This document shows positions 37,260 to 46,351 of a stretch of 64,000 nucleotides of DNA, piece after piece; the first letter of the stretch is position 1, and the number at the start of each line of letters is the position of its first letter. Position numbers and translations under genes: made by a program. This DNA is from Pontibacter silvestris (GTDB lineage: Bacteria > Bacteroidota > Bacteroidia > Cytophagales > Hymenobacteraceae), in contig NZ_JAJJWI010000007.1 of assembly GCF_020907275.1 (NCBI RefSeq), positions 113,722-177,721 of the forward strand. Reading direction: 5' to 3'. The notes under the pieces are model-generated. The model searched no databases. It worked only from the letters and a program-made list of their open reading frames with translations, and had not been told where the DNA came from.

Positions 37260-37349
37260 ATGCCTTGCGGAAAGAAAAGAAAAAGACATAAAATCGCTAC
37301 ACACAAGAGAAAGAAGCGTCTAAGAAAAAACAGACATAAGAAGAAGTAA
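37260..37349 (+). CDS. 29-residue AURKAIP1/COX24-domain ribosomal protein
   Basis: 29 aa, too short for most gene callers. It starts MPCGKKRKRHKIATHKRKKR, and nearly half of its residues are Lys or Arg. This matches the Bacteroidota AURKAIP1/COX24 domain family, related to mitochondrial mS38 and mycobacterial bS22, which bind near the 30S decoding centre. It sits between the TPR gene and the RNase G gene and is followed by a hairpin. High expression is expected. Confidence 0.85.
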   Translation: MPCGKKRKRHKIATHKRKKRLRKNRHKKK

Positions 37350-37369
37350 TTTCTTCTACGTGTTATGAG

Positions 37370-37399
37370 GCCCACATTGCTTCTGCAATAGTGGGCTTT
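37370..37399 (+). terminator. Hairpin after the small ribosomal protein gene
   Basis: GCCCACATTGC pairs with GCAATAGTGGGC (one bulged A) and a TTT follows; weak T tail, so partial read-through to rng is possible. Confidence 0.6.
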
Positions 37400-37432
37400 G
37401 GTCTATACATCCAAATAATCTTTTGAGAGAAA

Positions 37433-39031
37433 TTGAGTAACGAATTAATTATCAATTCTACTCAAGATGGAGAGCGCATTGCGCTTTTACAGGATAAAAG
37501 ACTAGTTGAATATCACTACGAAAAAAAAGACACAAATTATATTGTGGGTGATATTTTTCTGGGTACTGTAAAAAAAGTAATGCCAGGCCTAAATGCTGCT
37601 TTCATAGATATTGGTTACCAAAAAGATGCTTTTCTGCATTACCATGATTTAGGTGCCAATATTAGAACGCTTAATAAGTTTGTAAAAGTAGCACAGACAC
37701 AGAAGAACGCTTCTCCTAAACTCAACCAGTTAAAATTTGAGCCTGAGATAGACAAGCTTGGCAAAGTAGCTGATGTCCTTAAAAAAGGGCAGCAGCTGTT
37801 AGTCCAGATTGTAAAAGAACCTATTTCTACAAAAGGCCCGCGCCTTTCCTGCGAACTCTCTTTGGCCGGACGATATCTGGTACTCGTGCCGTTTTCAAAC
37901 ACGGTAAGCGTATCTAAGAAAATCGTCAGCAAAGAAGAACGCACACGCCTGAAGCGTTTGATAACATCTATCAAACCCGAAAACTTCGGCGTGATTATAA
38001 GGACTGTGGCTGAAGGGCGTGATGTGGCAGAGCTCGATAGAGACCTGCGCAATATGCTCACTAACTGGGAAGAGGGTTTTAAAACGTTGAAGACAGCTAA
38101 ACCTAGTGACAAAGTCATAGGTGAGCTGGGTCGTTCTTCTTCCATTTTGAGAGATTTATTGAACGAGAGTTTTGACAACATAGTAGTAGACGATGTCCAA
38201 CTATATGAAGAGATCAAGACATACATCGGTAGCATTGCTCCGGATAAATTAAGTATTCTGAAGCATTACACCGGCAAAACGAAAACCTTTGAACACTTCC
38301 ACATTGAGAAGCAATTAAAGGCAGCCTTTGGTAAAACTGTAACCATACCAGGTGGCGGTTACCTGGTAATAGAGCACACAGAGGCGCTGCATGTGGTTGA
38401 TGTGAACAGTGGAAACAAATCTAATACTGAAACCGATCAGGAGGGCACGGCGCTGCATGTAAATATGATGGCTGCCAAAGAAGTAGCGCGTCAGCTTCGC
38501 CTCCGGGATATAGGTGGTATAATTGTAATAGACTTCATTGATATGAAGTCAGTAGAAAACCGCCAGAAAGTATATGAGGTTGTTAAAGAGGAATTGAAAA
38601 GAGACCGATCGAAGTCTACAGTTCTTCCAATCTCAAAATTCGGCCTTATGCAGATTACTCGTCAACGTGTAAGACCTGAGCAAAATATTATAACCGGTGA
38701 AGTTTGCCCGACATGTAACGGCACCGGAAAAATAACAGCCAGTATTCTGGTAACAGACGAAATTGAAGCAGCGATAGATGATCTGCTGACGAGCCATAAC
38801 CATAAGAGCTTAACCCTGTATGTGCATCCGTTTGTGTACACCTACTATACAAAAGGTATATATTCTAAACAGATGCAGTGGTTCTTTAAGTATTTTAAGT
38901 GGATAAGTCTTGTAAAAGATACTTCGCTGGGCCTGACAGAATTTACTGTGATAGATGCCCGGGGCGAAGAAATTGAATTACGAGCCGCCTTTGCAGAAGG
39001 AACAGGCGTACAAAATACAGAAGTTGAATAA
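37433..39031 (+). CDS. rng: Ribonuclease E/G family protein
   Basis: 532 aa from a TTG start (MSNELIINSTQDGERIALL). Endoribonuclease for rRNA and mRNA processing. An S1-like domain (about 35-125, with GLNAAFIDIGYQKDAFLH) is followed by an RNase H-like/DNase I-like catalytic region. This contains DVNSGNKSN (near 323) and IIVIDFIDMKS (near 363), which supply the metal-binding Asp pair. The Zn-link motif CPTCNGTGKI (near 426) comes last. No RNase E scaffold tail, so RNase G type. Confidence 0.94.
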   Translation: MSNELIINSTQDGERIALLQDKRLVEYHYEKKDTNYIVGDIFLGTVKKVMPGLNAAFIDIGYQKDAFLHYHDLGANIRTLNKFVKVAQTQKNASPKLNQLKFEPEIDKLGKVADVLKKGQQLLVQIVKEPISTKGPRLSCELSLAGRYLVLVPFSNTVSVSKKIVSKEERTRLKRLITSIKPENFGVIIRTVAEGRDVAELDRDLRNMLTNWEEGFKTLKTAKPSDKVIGELGRSSSILRDLLNESFDNIVVDDVQLYEEIKTYIGSIAPDKLSILKHYTGKTKTFEHFHIEKQLKAAFGKTVTIPGGGYLVIEHTEALHVVDVNSGNKSNTETDQEGTALHVNMMAAKEVARQLRLRDIGGIIVIDFIDMKSVENRQKVYEVVKEELKRDRSKSTVLPISKFGLMQITRQRVRPEQNIITGEVCPTCNGTGKITASILVTDEIEAAIDDLLTSHNHKSLTLYVHPFVYTYYTKGIYSKQMQWFFKYFKWISLVKDTSLGLTEFTVIDARGEEIELRAAFAEGTGVQNTEVE

Positions 39032-39040
39032 TATATATTC

Positions 39041-39088
39041 TAAACGAAAAAGCCGCTGTCATTCATTTGGCAGCGGCTTTTTCGTTTA
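39041..39088. terminator. Bidirectional terminator between rng and the beta-barrel gene
   Basis: Perfect 18-bp stem (39041-39058 / 39071-39088) with a 12-nt loop; A/T runs on both sides serve both directions. Confidence 0.9.
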
Positions 39089-39106
39089 AGAGGGGAATTA
39101 TAGGAT

Positions 39107-39775
39107 TTAGAATTTAATACCAAAGTCAAGCGACACACTGCTGTTCTTTAGTCCGATATTACTATCGCCTAAAAGATCTTCATAATAATCATCTATATCT
39201 GAGAGGCCCCGGTGGTAAGTCAGGCCAACAAACAGCTTGGTGCTTTGGCCCATTTGAAATTCGGCCCCGCCGCCCAGTATGGCATCAGCCTCAAATATGT
39301 TGAAGCGTTTAATGGCCTTTTCGCCGTTAATCACTTTCTGATCATTAACCTGAGCTGCAACTTTAGTATTTAATGAGCCTCCCACCTGGAAATATAAAAT
39401 AGCTCCGGGAGCTACTTCGTTAGTAAAAAGCTTTAGTGATACAGGTATCTCTAAGTATTGCACCGTTATATCATCCTGCCCTGAAAGTGTTTCTGAGCCT
39501 GTACCAGTTGTACGGGTGTAGCTGTAGCTTATGTCTCCGCCTTTGCTTCGATAATGAAGCCCAGTGCTAAAGGCATAGTTCTGAGCAAAGAAGTAATCAG
39601 CTATAACGCCTACACCAAGGCGAAGGGTGTTACTCTCATTATCAAAGTTGTACCTGTTTTCTGCTATGAAACGGTTTCCGGTAATGGTAGGCGAAATCTG
39701 AAGTCCTATTTCAATCTGTGCCATTGCTGTGAACCCAAAGCCTAAAAAGAGCATTAAAAGTGTAAGTTTCTTCAT
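39107..39775 (-). CDS. Outer-membrane beta-barrel (PorT-like) protein
   Basis: 222 aa. Signal peptide MKKLTLLMLFLGFGFTAMA, then alternating beta strands such as RLGVGVIADYFFAQNYAFST, and an aromatic C-terminal end (SVSLDFGIKF) typical of outer-membrane barrels. Fits the OMP_b-brl_2 (PorT) family. Its substrate or partner is unknown. Divergent from gldB. Confidence 0.85.
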   Translation of the reverse strand: MKKLTLLMLFLGFGFTAMAQIEIGLQISPTITGNRFIAENRYNFDNESNTLRLGVGVIADYFFAQNYAFSTGLHYRSKGGDISYSYTRTTGTGSETLSGQDDITVQYLEIPVSLKLFTNEVAPGAILYFQVGGSLNTKVAAQVNDQKVINGEKAIKRFNIFEADAILGGGAEFQMGQSTKLFVGLTYHRGLSDIDDYYEDLLGDSNIGLKNSSVSLDFGIKF

Positions 39776-39827
39776 AAGTAAAATTATTTTGCTTCTTTAG
39801 TGTTATCCTAATACGTAACAACCCTTT

Positions 39828-39835
39828 ATTTTTGT
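39828..39835 (+). promoter_or_regulatory. -7 box for gldB (TATTTTTG)
   Basis: TAnnTTTG match 13 nt upstream of the gldB ATG. Confidence 0.45.
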
Positions 39836-39848
39836 ATAAAACAAGCGA

Positions 39849-40841
39849 ATGTATTATAGATTACTCATACTAGCAACTCTTCTGCTCCTGATCGGTTGCC
39901 AGAACGACAACTGTGACTTGCCTTCCGAAATCTCTAATGTATCTGTAGATGTTAAAATCGAGCGTCTAGAGAAGCCTTTCTTTAAAGCCGATTCCAAAGA
40001 AGATATTTCTCATTTTTTAAACAACAATCCTCTTTTTGCTGACAAGTTCCTGCAGTTAGCTCAGTACCCTTCTGATACGGTATTAGTTAATTCTCTGTAT
40101 GGTTTGGCAACGAATAATGAGTTGCGCAATTTAGCCGGAGAGGCTGAACAAAAGTTTGAGAACATGGACAAAGAGGAGCAGCAGTTGGAGACAGCTTTTA
40201 AGGTGGTTAAATACCATTATCCTGATTTTAATGTTCCTGAGGTTAAGACCTTCGTTTCCGGATTGAGCCAGGATTTATTAGTATCAGATAGTCTTTGGGT
40301 ATTTGGAGTCGATTTCTTTATTGGTAAAGAAGCTAGCTATAGGCCCGACGCTTATGAATATATCCTACGCCGCTACGAAAGGCCGAACATGGTACCAACT
40401 GCTATGCTTCTGCTTTCTAACCGTTTTAATAAAACCAATTTCCTAGAGAGAAGTCTGTTGGCTGAAATGGTAAGTGCAGGCAAATCCTATTATTTTGCAC
40501 AAGCTGTAATGCCCTGTACTCCTGATTCGCTTATTATTGGGTACAGCTCAAAGGAGATAGAGGGCGTTTACTACAACGAAGACAAAATATGGGCACATTT
40601 TCTTGAAAAGAGCCTGTTGTATGAAAAAGCTCCTTTCCTGCTGCAGAAGTACATGGGCGAGCGGCCAAACACACCAGAGATAGACGCTACTGCTCCGGGG
40701 CGTATTGGAGTGTGGGTAGGCTGGCAAATTGTTAAGGCTTATATGAACCGCCACCCTGAAGTAACGCTACCTCAGCTAATGGCCGAGACAGACTTTCAGA
40801 AGATATTTGATCAATCAAAGTACAGACCGCAGAAGCGGTGA
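39849..40841 (+). CDS. gldB: Gliding motility lipoprotein GldB
   Basis: 330 aa. Lipoprotein required for gliding motility. Signal peptide MYYRLLILATLLLLIGC with Cys17. The GldB fold is recognised by VDVKIERLEKPFF near the start, the central VFGVDFFIGKEASYRP, and a C-terminal PGRIGVWVGWQIVKAYM segment. Unlike in Flavobacterium, gldC is not adjacent; a glycosyltransferase gene follows 35 bp later. Confidence 0.92.
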   Translation: MYYRLLILATLLLLIGCQNDNCDLPSEISNVSVDVKIERLEKPFFKADSKEDISHFLNNNPLFADKFLQLAQYPSDTVLVNSLYGLATNNELRNLAGEAEQKFENMDKEEQQLETAFKVVKYHYPDFNVPEVKTFVSGLSQDLLVSDSLWVFGVDFFIGKEASYRPDAYEYILRRYERPNMVPTAMLLLSNRFNKTNFLERSLLAEMVSAGKSYYFAQAVMPCTPDSLIIGYSSKEIEGVYYNEDKIWAHFLEKSLLYEKAPFLLQKYMGERPNTPEIDATAPGRIGVWVGWQIVKAYMNRHPEVTLPQLMAETDFQKIFDQSKYRPQKR

Positions 40842-40876
40842 TTGTCTCCACAGTTATATAGGTATAAGCGCGCTAC

Positions 40877-42079
40877 ATGCATATTACTGTTTTTAATCAG
40901 CACCACCACAACCCCGACTGCCCTGCCACTTGCAGGCATTATACGTTTCTGGAATATCTGGCGGAGCGGCATGAGGTTAGCCTGATCACAAGCAGTGCCT
41001 GGCGGCAGTTGAAGATTTCTGATAACTATAACTGGGCACCTGTAGGTGTGAAGCTGTATGAGCAAAATATACCCTACAAGAATAGTATGGGCACTATGGA
41101 GCGTTCCATATCTTTTGCAAGGTACGCCGGGTATGGAATGCTCAAAGGCATGAATATACCACAAACAGACTTAATCTGGGGCATATCCACTCCGCTGTCT
41201 ACACCATGGGTTGCCGCACAGGTAGCCAAATGGCGCAAAGTGCCTTGGGTATTTGAGGTGCAGGACCTTTGGCCTAGCTTTCCTATAGAAATGGGGGCTG
41301 TAAAAAACCGATGGCTCCAACAAAGACTGTACAACCTGGAGCTTAAACTTTATAAGAGTGCTGGTCATATCATTACTTTATCGAAGGACATGACGGACTA
41401 TGTGGCAGCACAGGGAATCAGCAGAGAAAAGATTTCAACTATTGTAAATGGCACAGATTTAGACCTGGTAAAGGCGGTAAGGGCAGAGGAAGTAGAAGAA
41501 CTTCGGAATAAACTTAATCTCCAGGGAAAGCATGCAGTACTCTATGCCGGCACGTATGGCCGTGCCAATGATATCCCTTCGCTTATACAAGCTGCTGAGG
41601 CACTAGCCGATCATCCATCTATTAGATTTTTATTGACGGGTAGCGGCTATTATGAGCACCAGTTGCAGGAATTGGCGGAGCGTTTACCTAATGTGCTTCT
41701 ACTTCCCCCGCAGCCAAGGCCAGATGTGTTTAAGCTCTTTCAGTTAGCAGACTTATCTTTAGTTTCTTTTAATAACTTGCCTGTACTGGCGACTAACTCG
41801 CCAGGTAAGTTTTATGATAGCCTGGCCTGTGGTACTCCTGTTATAGTCACTAATCTCGGCTGGACAAAAAGCTTTGTGGAAAAGTATAGCTGTGGCTGGT
41901 ATGTTCCTGCAGAAAAGCCTGCTGTACTGGCTGAGCTCATCAAAAATATTTTTAATAAGCCGGATGAGCTGATCGCTGCCGGAGCAAGAGGTAAAGTACT
42001 TGCTTTTAAACAGTTTGACCGGCAGAACTTAGCCAAAGAGGCAGAACAAATAATGCTGAACGTGTATCAACAAAGGTAA
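40877..42079 (+). CDS. Family 4 glycosyltransferase (WbuB-like)
   Basis: 400 aa. GT-B fold enzyme for surface polysaccharide or glycan synthesis. The N-terminal MHITVFNQHHHNPDCPATCR is the WbuB-type start. The C-terminal Rossmann half has VLYAGTYGRANDI (near 217), the FLLTGSGYYEHQL segment and NSPGKFYDSLACGTPVIV with the usual donor-binding Glu replaced by Asp. Probably co-transcribed with gldB. Confidence 0.9.
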   Translation: MHITVFNQHHHNPDCPATCRHYTFLEYLAERHEVSLITSSAWRQLKISDNYNWAPVGVKLYEQNIPYKNSMGTMERSISFARYAGYGMLKGMNIPQTDLIWGISTPLSTPWVAAQVAKWRKVPWVFEVQDLWPSFPIEMGAVKNRWLQQRLYNLELKLYKSAGHIITLSKDMTDYVAAQGISREKISTIVNGTDLDLVKAVRAEEVEELRNKLNLQGKHAVLYAGTYGRANDIPSLIQAAEALADHPSIRFLLTGSGYYEHQLQELAERLPNVLLLPPQPRPDVFKLFQLADLSLVSFNNLPVLATNSPGKFYDSLACGTPVIVTNLGWTKSFVEKYSCGWYVPAEKPAVLAELIKNIFNKPDELIAAGARGKVLAFKQFDRQNLAKEAEQIMLNVYQQR

Positions 42080-42162
42080 GTTTGATGCATCGTACATATT
42101 TGGTACCTGAAGTTAATATTGGGAGCTGACATGTGTACTAATCTTGTGCAATCACAAATAAA

Positions 42163-42202
42163 AAGCCCGATAGCCGGTATAGTATAACCAGCCATCGGGC
42201 TT
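42163..42202. terminator. Bidirectional terminator
   Basis: AAGCCCGAT / ATCGGGCTT 9-bp stem with a partly paired loop, A-rich left flank, between converging genes. Confidence 0.75.
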
Positions 42203-42223
42203 CTGCAGAAGAAGTACTGCTAA

Positions 42224-43492
42224 TTATTTTGTGCCCATAGCACCTATGTAAGTAGCAGGGGCAGGAGATGTATATGTTACGCCGTGGATAACTAGCCCAT
42301 TGGCAAAGTGCCTTGTGAAGTCGGTTGTACCTTTGTTCAGCGCAGGAGAATCAGCACTTAAGTGGAAGTCCCAGCTGGTGCTGAAAGTGGCGTTGTTGCC
42401 AGCGGTGCTCAAAGGGTAGCTTACGAACTTCGGATCGTTGCCGCCTGCTGTGGTAGTCGTAACGTCGTTTGCACCTGCTACAATCTCTGTTGAAGACTGG
42501 AACTGGTCTACACCTTCCTGTGTGTAGCCATAGTAGAAAGTGTTGCTGATGGTTGAGCGGCTGTCTTCAGGGTTCTTGGTGTCTCTTTTTATACCGAAGC
42601 GGCTGTTGGCAATCAGGTTGTTGTACAGGTCTGTGTGTACAGATTTTTCTATCCAGATAGAGCCGCCTTTGATGTCTGGCCTTCTCCAGCCTGCGTTCAC
42701 GATGGTGTTGTTATAAGCGATAATGTAAGCCTGAGGTGTGCGGTCGCCTGAGTTGGAAAGCTTTAAGCCATTAGTGTTAGGGCTGTAGATGAGGTTAAAA
42801 GCCACGTCGGCCTGCGTACCTGACTTATAGTTGATTGCCTCGCCGTTAGTTAAGCCAGTTGTGTAGAATTTATTGTTAGCAACAATAGATTGACCTCCTT
42901 CAATATAAAAGGCATCTTCCTGGAAATTACGCACGATGCTGTTTTGTACAACAAACTTACCGTTTACGTTAGAGAACCACAACGCAGGCAGTCGCTCACC
43001 GCTTTCTGCTTTGTAAAGGCCCTGCTTTACAGATGCAGAAGCCTCGGTAGTGGTTGCGCCTCCGTACTCCAGTATCACATTATCCAGTACCAGTTCGTTG
43101 CAGGTAGGAGCTGCCAGTATACCTCCCCACAGTGCGCCAAACTTATTTTTTTCTGTTCTGGCACCTTCAGGTACTGTTATCATAATAGGGCTTGCCGCTG
43201 TGCCTGTGCAGTAGAGATTACCTAAAACGATGAACTCTGGTTTGGCCGTAGTATCCATTACTACTGTTACACCTTCTTCAATGGTAAGGGATTTGCCTGC
43301 AGGTACTACTAAATCGCCCGAAACCATATAAGTTTTACCGCTTGTCCATGTGCCTGACACTTCGCCAGAAAGTGTTTGCATTTCTTCCTCTGGAGTAGGA
43401 GTGGCTTCATCGTCTTTGTCGTCTTTACAGCTTGTGAAGGCAGCCAGAAACAAAGCAGCTACCATTAAAGTGTTTTTCAGTTGCATTTTCAT
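42224..43492 (-). CDS. Right-handed beta-helix lipoprotein
   Basis: 422 aa. Lipobox at FTSC (Cys22), a Glu/Asp/Pro linker, then a repetitive beta-helix: GKSLTIEEGVTVVMD, WGGILAAPTCNELVLDNVILEYGG, VQNSIVRNFQEDAFYIEGG and similar coils. No catalytic signature was recognised. It lies 47 bp downstream of the TonB-dependent receptor gene and is the last gene of the phytase locus. Likely a surface glycan- or ligand-binding partner (inference). Confidence 0.85.
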   Translation of the reverse strand: MKMQLKNTLMVAALFLAAFTSCKDDKDDEATPTPEEEMQTLSGEVSGTWTSGKTYMVSGDLVVPAGKSLTIEEGVTVVMDTTAKPEFIVLGNLYCTGTAASPIMITVPEGARTEKNKFGALWGGILAAPTCNELVLDNVILEYGGATTTEASASVKQGLYKAESGERLPALWFSNVNGKFVVQNSIVRNFQEDAFYIEGGQSIVANNKFYTTGLTNGEAINYKSGTQADVAFNLIYSPNTNGLKLSNSGDRTPQAYIIAYNNTIVNAGWRRPDIKGGSIWIEKSVHTDLYNNLIANSRFGIKRDTKNPEDSRSTISNTFYYGYTQEGVDQFQSSTEIVAGANDVTTTTAGGNDPKFVSYPLSTAGNNATFSTSWDFHLSADSPALNKGTTDFTRHFANGLVIHGVTYTSPAPATYIGAMGTK

Positions 43493-43539
43493 GATGTTGT
43501 CAATTAAAAAATTAGTTGTTTGATTTTTTATGTAATGAG

Positions 43540-46320
43540 TTAAAAGTTAATTCTGACGCCGATCAGGTAAGACTGCTTGTAATAGTCTCTTCGGATAAGG
43601 GTTTTGCCGCTCTCCACCGACTGATGCGGCACATTGCTGTTTTTGCTGTTGGCGTTTTTGATGTAAACCTCCATCGGCGTGTTCAGCAGGTTGTTTGCCT
43701 TCAGGAAGACCGTCAGGTGCTTGAACCGTTTTTCTACTGAGGCATCCAACTGCACAAAGCCTTTTTGCCAGAGGTCGTTGTCCAGAAACTGCGATACGGT
43801 ATTAATGCGATCTCCAGTATAAGAGGCAGCCACTTGCCCGTTCCAACCCGTTCTGGTGTCTTTATAAAGTAGGGAGAGGTTAGCCACGTGTGCTGACTGC
43901 CCGTAAAGCGGACGCGTTTGCTCTATGTTTACAGCTTTCAAATCGCCGTTCTCCTCGTCGCGCACCCGCAGCATTTTGGAAGTGGTTATCTGCGAGTTGG
44001 TATAAGTATAGTTAGCTTTTATGCCGACGTTTCGGAAGTACTTTATCCAATCCACCTCCACGCCATAGTTATCGGCATCACCGAAGTTGCCAGGTGCGTA
44101 AAAGATGTCTTGCCCGCGTGTCTCGTCCCGCTGCAAAGTATACTCTATCGGGTTCTGGATATGCTTGTAAAAAACACCTACCAACAGTTGGTCTGTGGCA
44201 TTTGGGAAGAACTCGTAACGCAGGTCTAGGTTATCGGCAATGGCACGTTGCAGATCAGGGTTGCCACGCTCGTTATAGTCTTCGTTCACGATTTTGTAAG
44301 GCACAATCTCGAAAAAGCCAGGGCGGTTAATGGAGCGGAAATACGAGGCACGTATGTTCTGATTTTGCCACGGCTTATACTTCAGGTGCAGGCTTGGCAA
44401 TACATCGGTATATACCTGGTTGCTTTCAGGGCGCAGCTCACCCAACGGAAAGCGCATGCTGTAGCCCTGGTCTGTCGCCTCTACGCGTACACCTCCCGTT
44501 ACCTGCATTTTTAGCGTCTCTAACTTAAATTGCCCATAGCCCGCCGTAATGTTTTCGGTAGCGTCGTAAGATAAGGCAGAGGCTACACTGCCTCGCGGGT
44601 TCTGCAGCTTCCACTGTATGTCGGTATAGCTGTTGTAGTCAGTGCCATACAGGGCATTTACATTTTGCGGACTGAAGAGGTAGTTGTTGTAGAAATTGTC
44701 GCGTTTCTTATCGCGGTAAAGGCCGCCAGCCGAGAAGGCAACAGGCACACCTGCCACGGGTACAGTATAGGTAACATCTAAATAGCCTGTCAGATCTCGG
44801 TCGGAGTTGTGCTCCCAGCGGCGAGTCATGCCCTCTACCGTAGTAGGCTGTCTGTTAAAGTTCTCTTGGATACCTCGCAACGTGACGGTGGTGTTGTCTG
44901 GTTCTTCGCTGGTAGCAGAAGAGTACACACCCGACCATCTCACCTTCAGGTTGTCCAGTAGTTGGTGCTCACCGTGCAAGGTGCTGCTGTAAATCTTCTG
45001 CTCCGTTAGGCGTGAACGTACAACATAGGTTAAACCTGCGTTGCCTGCTTCAGCATCATAACCTCCGTAAGATAATTGTGTCGTAACGGCATCGCGGGTT
45101 TGGATGTTTGTCAGGTTGAGGTAAGCGTTGTATAGTTGCAGCTTGTGGCGCTGGTTTAGCCTGTAATCCAGCTTTGTGTGCAGGCCATAGCGGTTTTGCT
45201 GCTCCGAGTACTGCCGCTCTTGCATATCCGTTACCGTGCTCGATTGGTCTGTATCTACCACCGTAGAGTTAAAGAACAGGCTGTTGCTGCCACGGTAGGT
45301 GTTCTGGTAACTTCCTGCCACTATTACACCGAGCTTGTTGTCGAAAAAGCGGTTGCCTACAGAAAATCCGCCTAATAAGTTAGGCATCGGGCGCTTGGCT
45401 TTATAGTTGATGGTGCCACTCGGGAAGTCGCTGGCCGTTGCGTTATAGTCGCTGCCATGCTGCTCGTAAGGCGATGTATAGTTGATATCGCTGGCGTTGT
45501 AGCTCAGAAAATCCCGATCTAAAAAAAGCTGGCTGTAGCCTGTTGCTATATTGGCGCTTACCTGGAAGTACTCTGGAGCATCCTTCATCTGCATGTTGAT
45601 GGCACCTCCTATAGCGTCTCCTTCCATGCTTGGCGTCAGAGCTTTGTACACTTCCAACCTTTCCAGCAGTTCAGACGGGAAAATATCCAGCGGAACATAG
45701 CGGTACTTGTTGTCAGGGCTTGGTATTTTGATGCCGTTCACCAAGGTATAGTTATAGCGTTTGTCCATGCCCCTAAGGATAGCATACTGCCCGTCGCCGT
45801 TGCTGTTCCGCTCGATTGATACCCCCGACACACGCTGCACCACATTGGCTACGGTAAGGTCTGGCGAAATTTGAATGGCACGTGATGAAACAATGTTCAG
45901 TACCTGATCCGCGTTCCGTTCCAGCTGCCTGGCTGTGCGATCGCTGCCGCCATCTGCTCTGGCCGTTACCATTATTTCTGATAACTGCTGGTGCTGCGAC
46001 TCCAGCAGTAGGTCCAGTGTTATGGTTTGGCTGTTAGCGGCAATGGTAACTTCTTTCTCCAATGTTTTGTAACCCATGTAAGAAATCGCCAATGCGTATG
46101 TGCCTGCCTGCAAGTCTGAAATCTTATAAGATCCGTCTAAGCCCACAGTAGCAAAAGTGCTGGTGTTTTTCAGAGAAACATAAGCGCCTACCAAAGGCTC
46201 TGAAGACACCTTATCCTGCACCTTTCCTTTAATGGTAGCTGCTAAAATGGGGGAGCAGAAGCTCAGGCTCAACAGCAGCAGACACAGGGTGTAAACTATA
46301 GTTTGCGGATTTCCTTTCAT
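43540..46320 (-). CDS. TonB-dependent outer-membrane receptor with CarbD plug
   Basis: 926 aa from ATG 46320 (MKGNPQ), chosen because the longer frame would overlap the phytase stop. Signal peptide, a carboxypeptidase-regulatory-like domain (about 30-115, IKGKVQDKVSSEPLVGAYVS), a plug domain with VVQRVSGVSIERNSNGDGQY, then a 22-strand barrel ending SYLIGVRINF. It lies 31 bp after the phytase gene. By context it imports phytate breakdown products or another phosphorylated compound (inference). Confidence 0.93.
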   Translation of the reverse strand: MKGNPQTIVYTLCLLLLSLSFCSPILAATIKGKVQDKVSSEPLVGAYVSLKNTSTFATVGLDGSYKISDLQAGTYALAISYMGYKTLEKEVTIAANSQTITLDLLLESQHQQLSEIMVTARADGGSDRTARQLERNADQVLNIVSSRAIQISPDLTVANVVQRVSGVSIERNSNGDGQYAILRGMDKRYNYTLVNGIKIPSPDNKYRYVPLDIFPSELLERLEVYKALTPSMEGDAIGGAINMQMKDAPEYFQVSANIATGYSQLFLDRDFLSYNASDINYTSPYEQHGSDYNATASDFPSGTINYKAKRPMPNLLGGFSVGNRFFDNKLGVIVAGSYQNTYRGSNSLFFNSTVVDTDQSSTVTDMQERQYSEQQNRYGLHTKLDYRLNQRHKLQLYNAYLNLTNIQTRDAVTTQLSYGGYDAEAGNAGLTYVVRSRLTEQKIYSSTLHGEHQLLDNLKVRWSGVYSSATSEEPDNTTVTLRGIQENFNRQPTTVEGMTRRWEHNSDRDLTGYLDVTYTVPVAGVPVAFSAGGLYRDKKRDNFYNNYLFSPQNVNALYGTDYNSYTDIQWKLQNPRGSVASALSYDATENITAGYGQFKLETLKMQVTGGVRVEATDQGYSMRFPLGELRPESNQVYTDVLPSLHLKYKPWQNQNIRASYFRSINRPGFFEIVPYKIVNEDYNERGNPDLQRAIADNLDLRYEFFPNATDQLLVGVFYKHIQNPIEYTLQRDETRGQDIFYAPGNFGDADNYGVEVDWIKYFRNVGIKANYTYTNSQITTSKMLRVRDEENGDLKAVNIEQTRPLYGQSAHVANLSLLYKDTRTGWNGQVAASYTGDRINTVSQFLDNDLWQKGFVQLDASVEKRFKHLTVFLKANNLLNTPMEVYIKNANSKNSNVPHQSVESGKTLIRRDYYKQSYLIGVRINF

Positions 46321-46351
46321 CTCTTTCTCTGGATAAGCTCGGGTATGTGTG

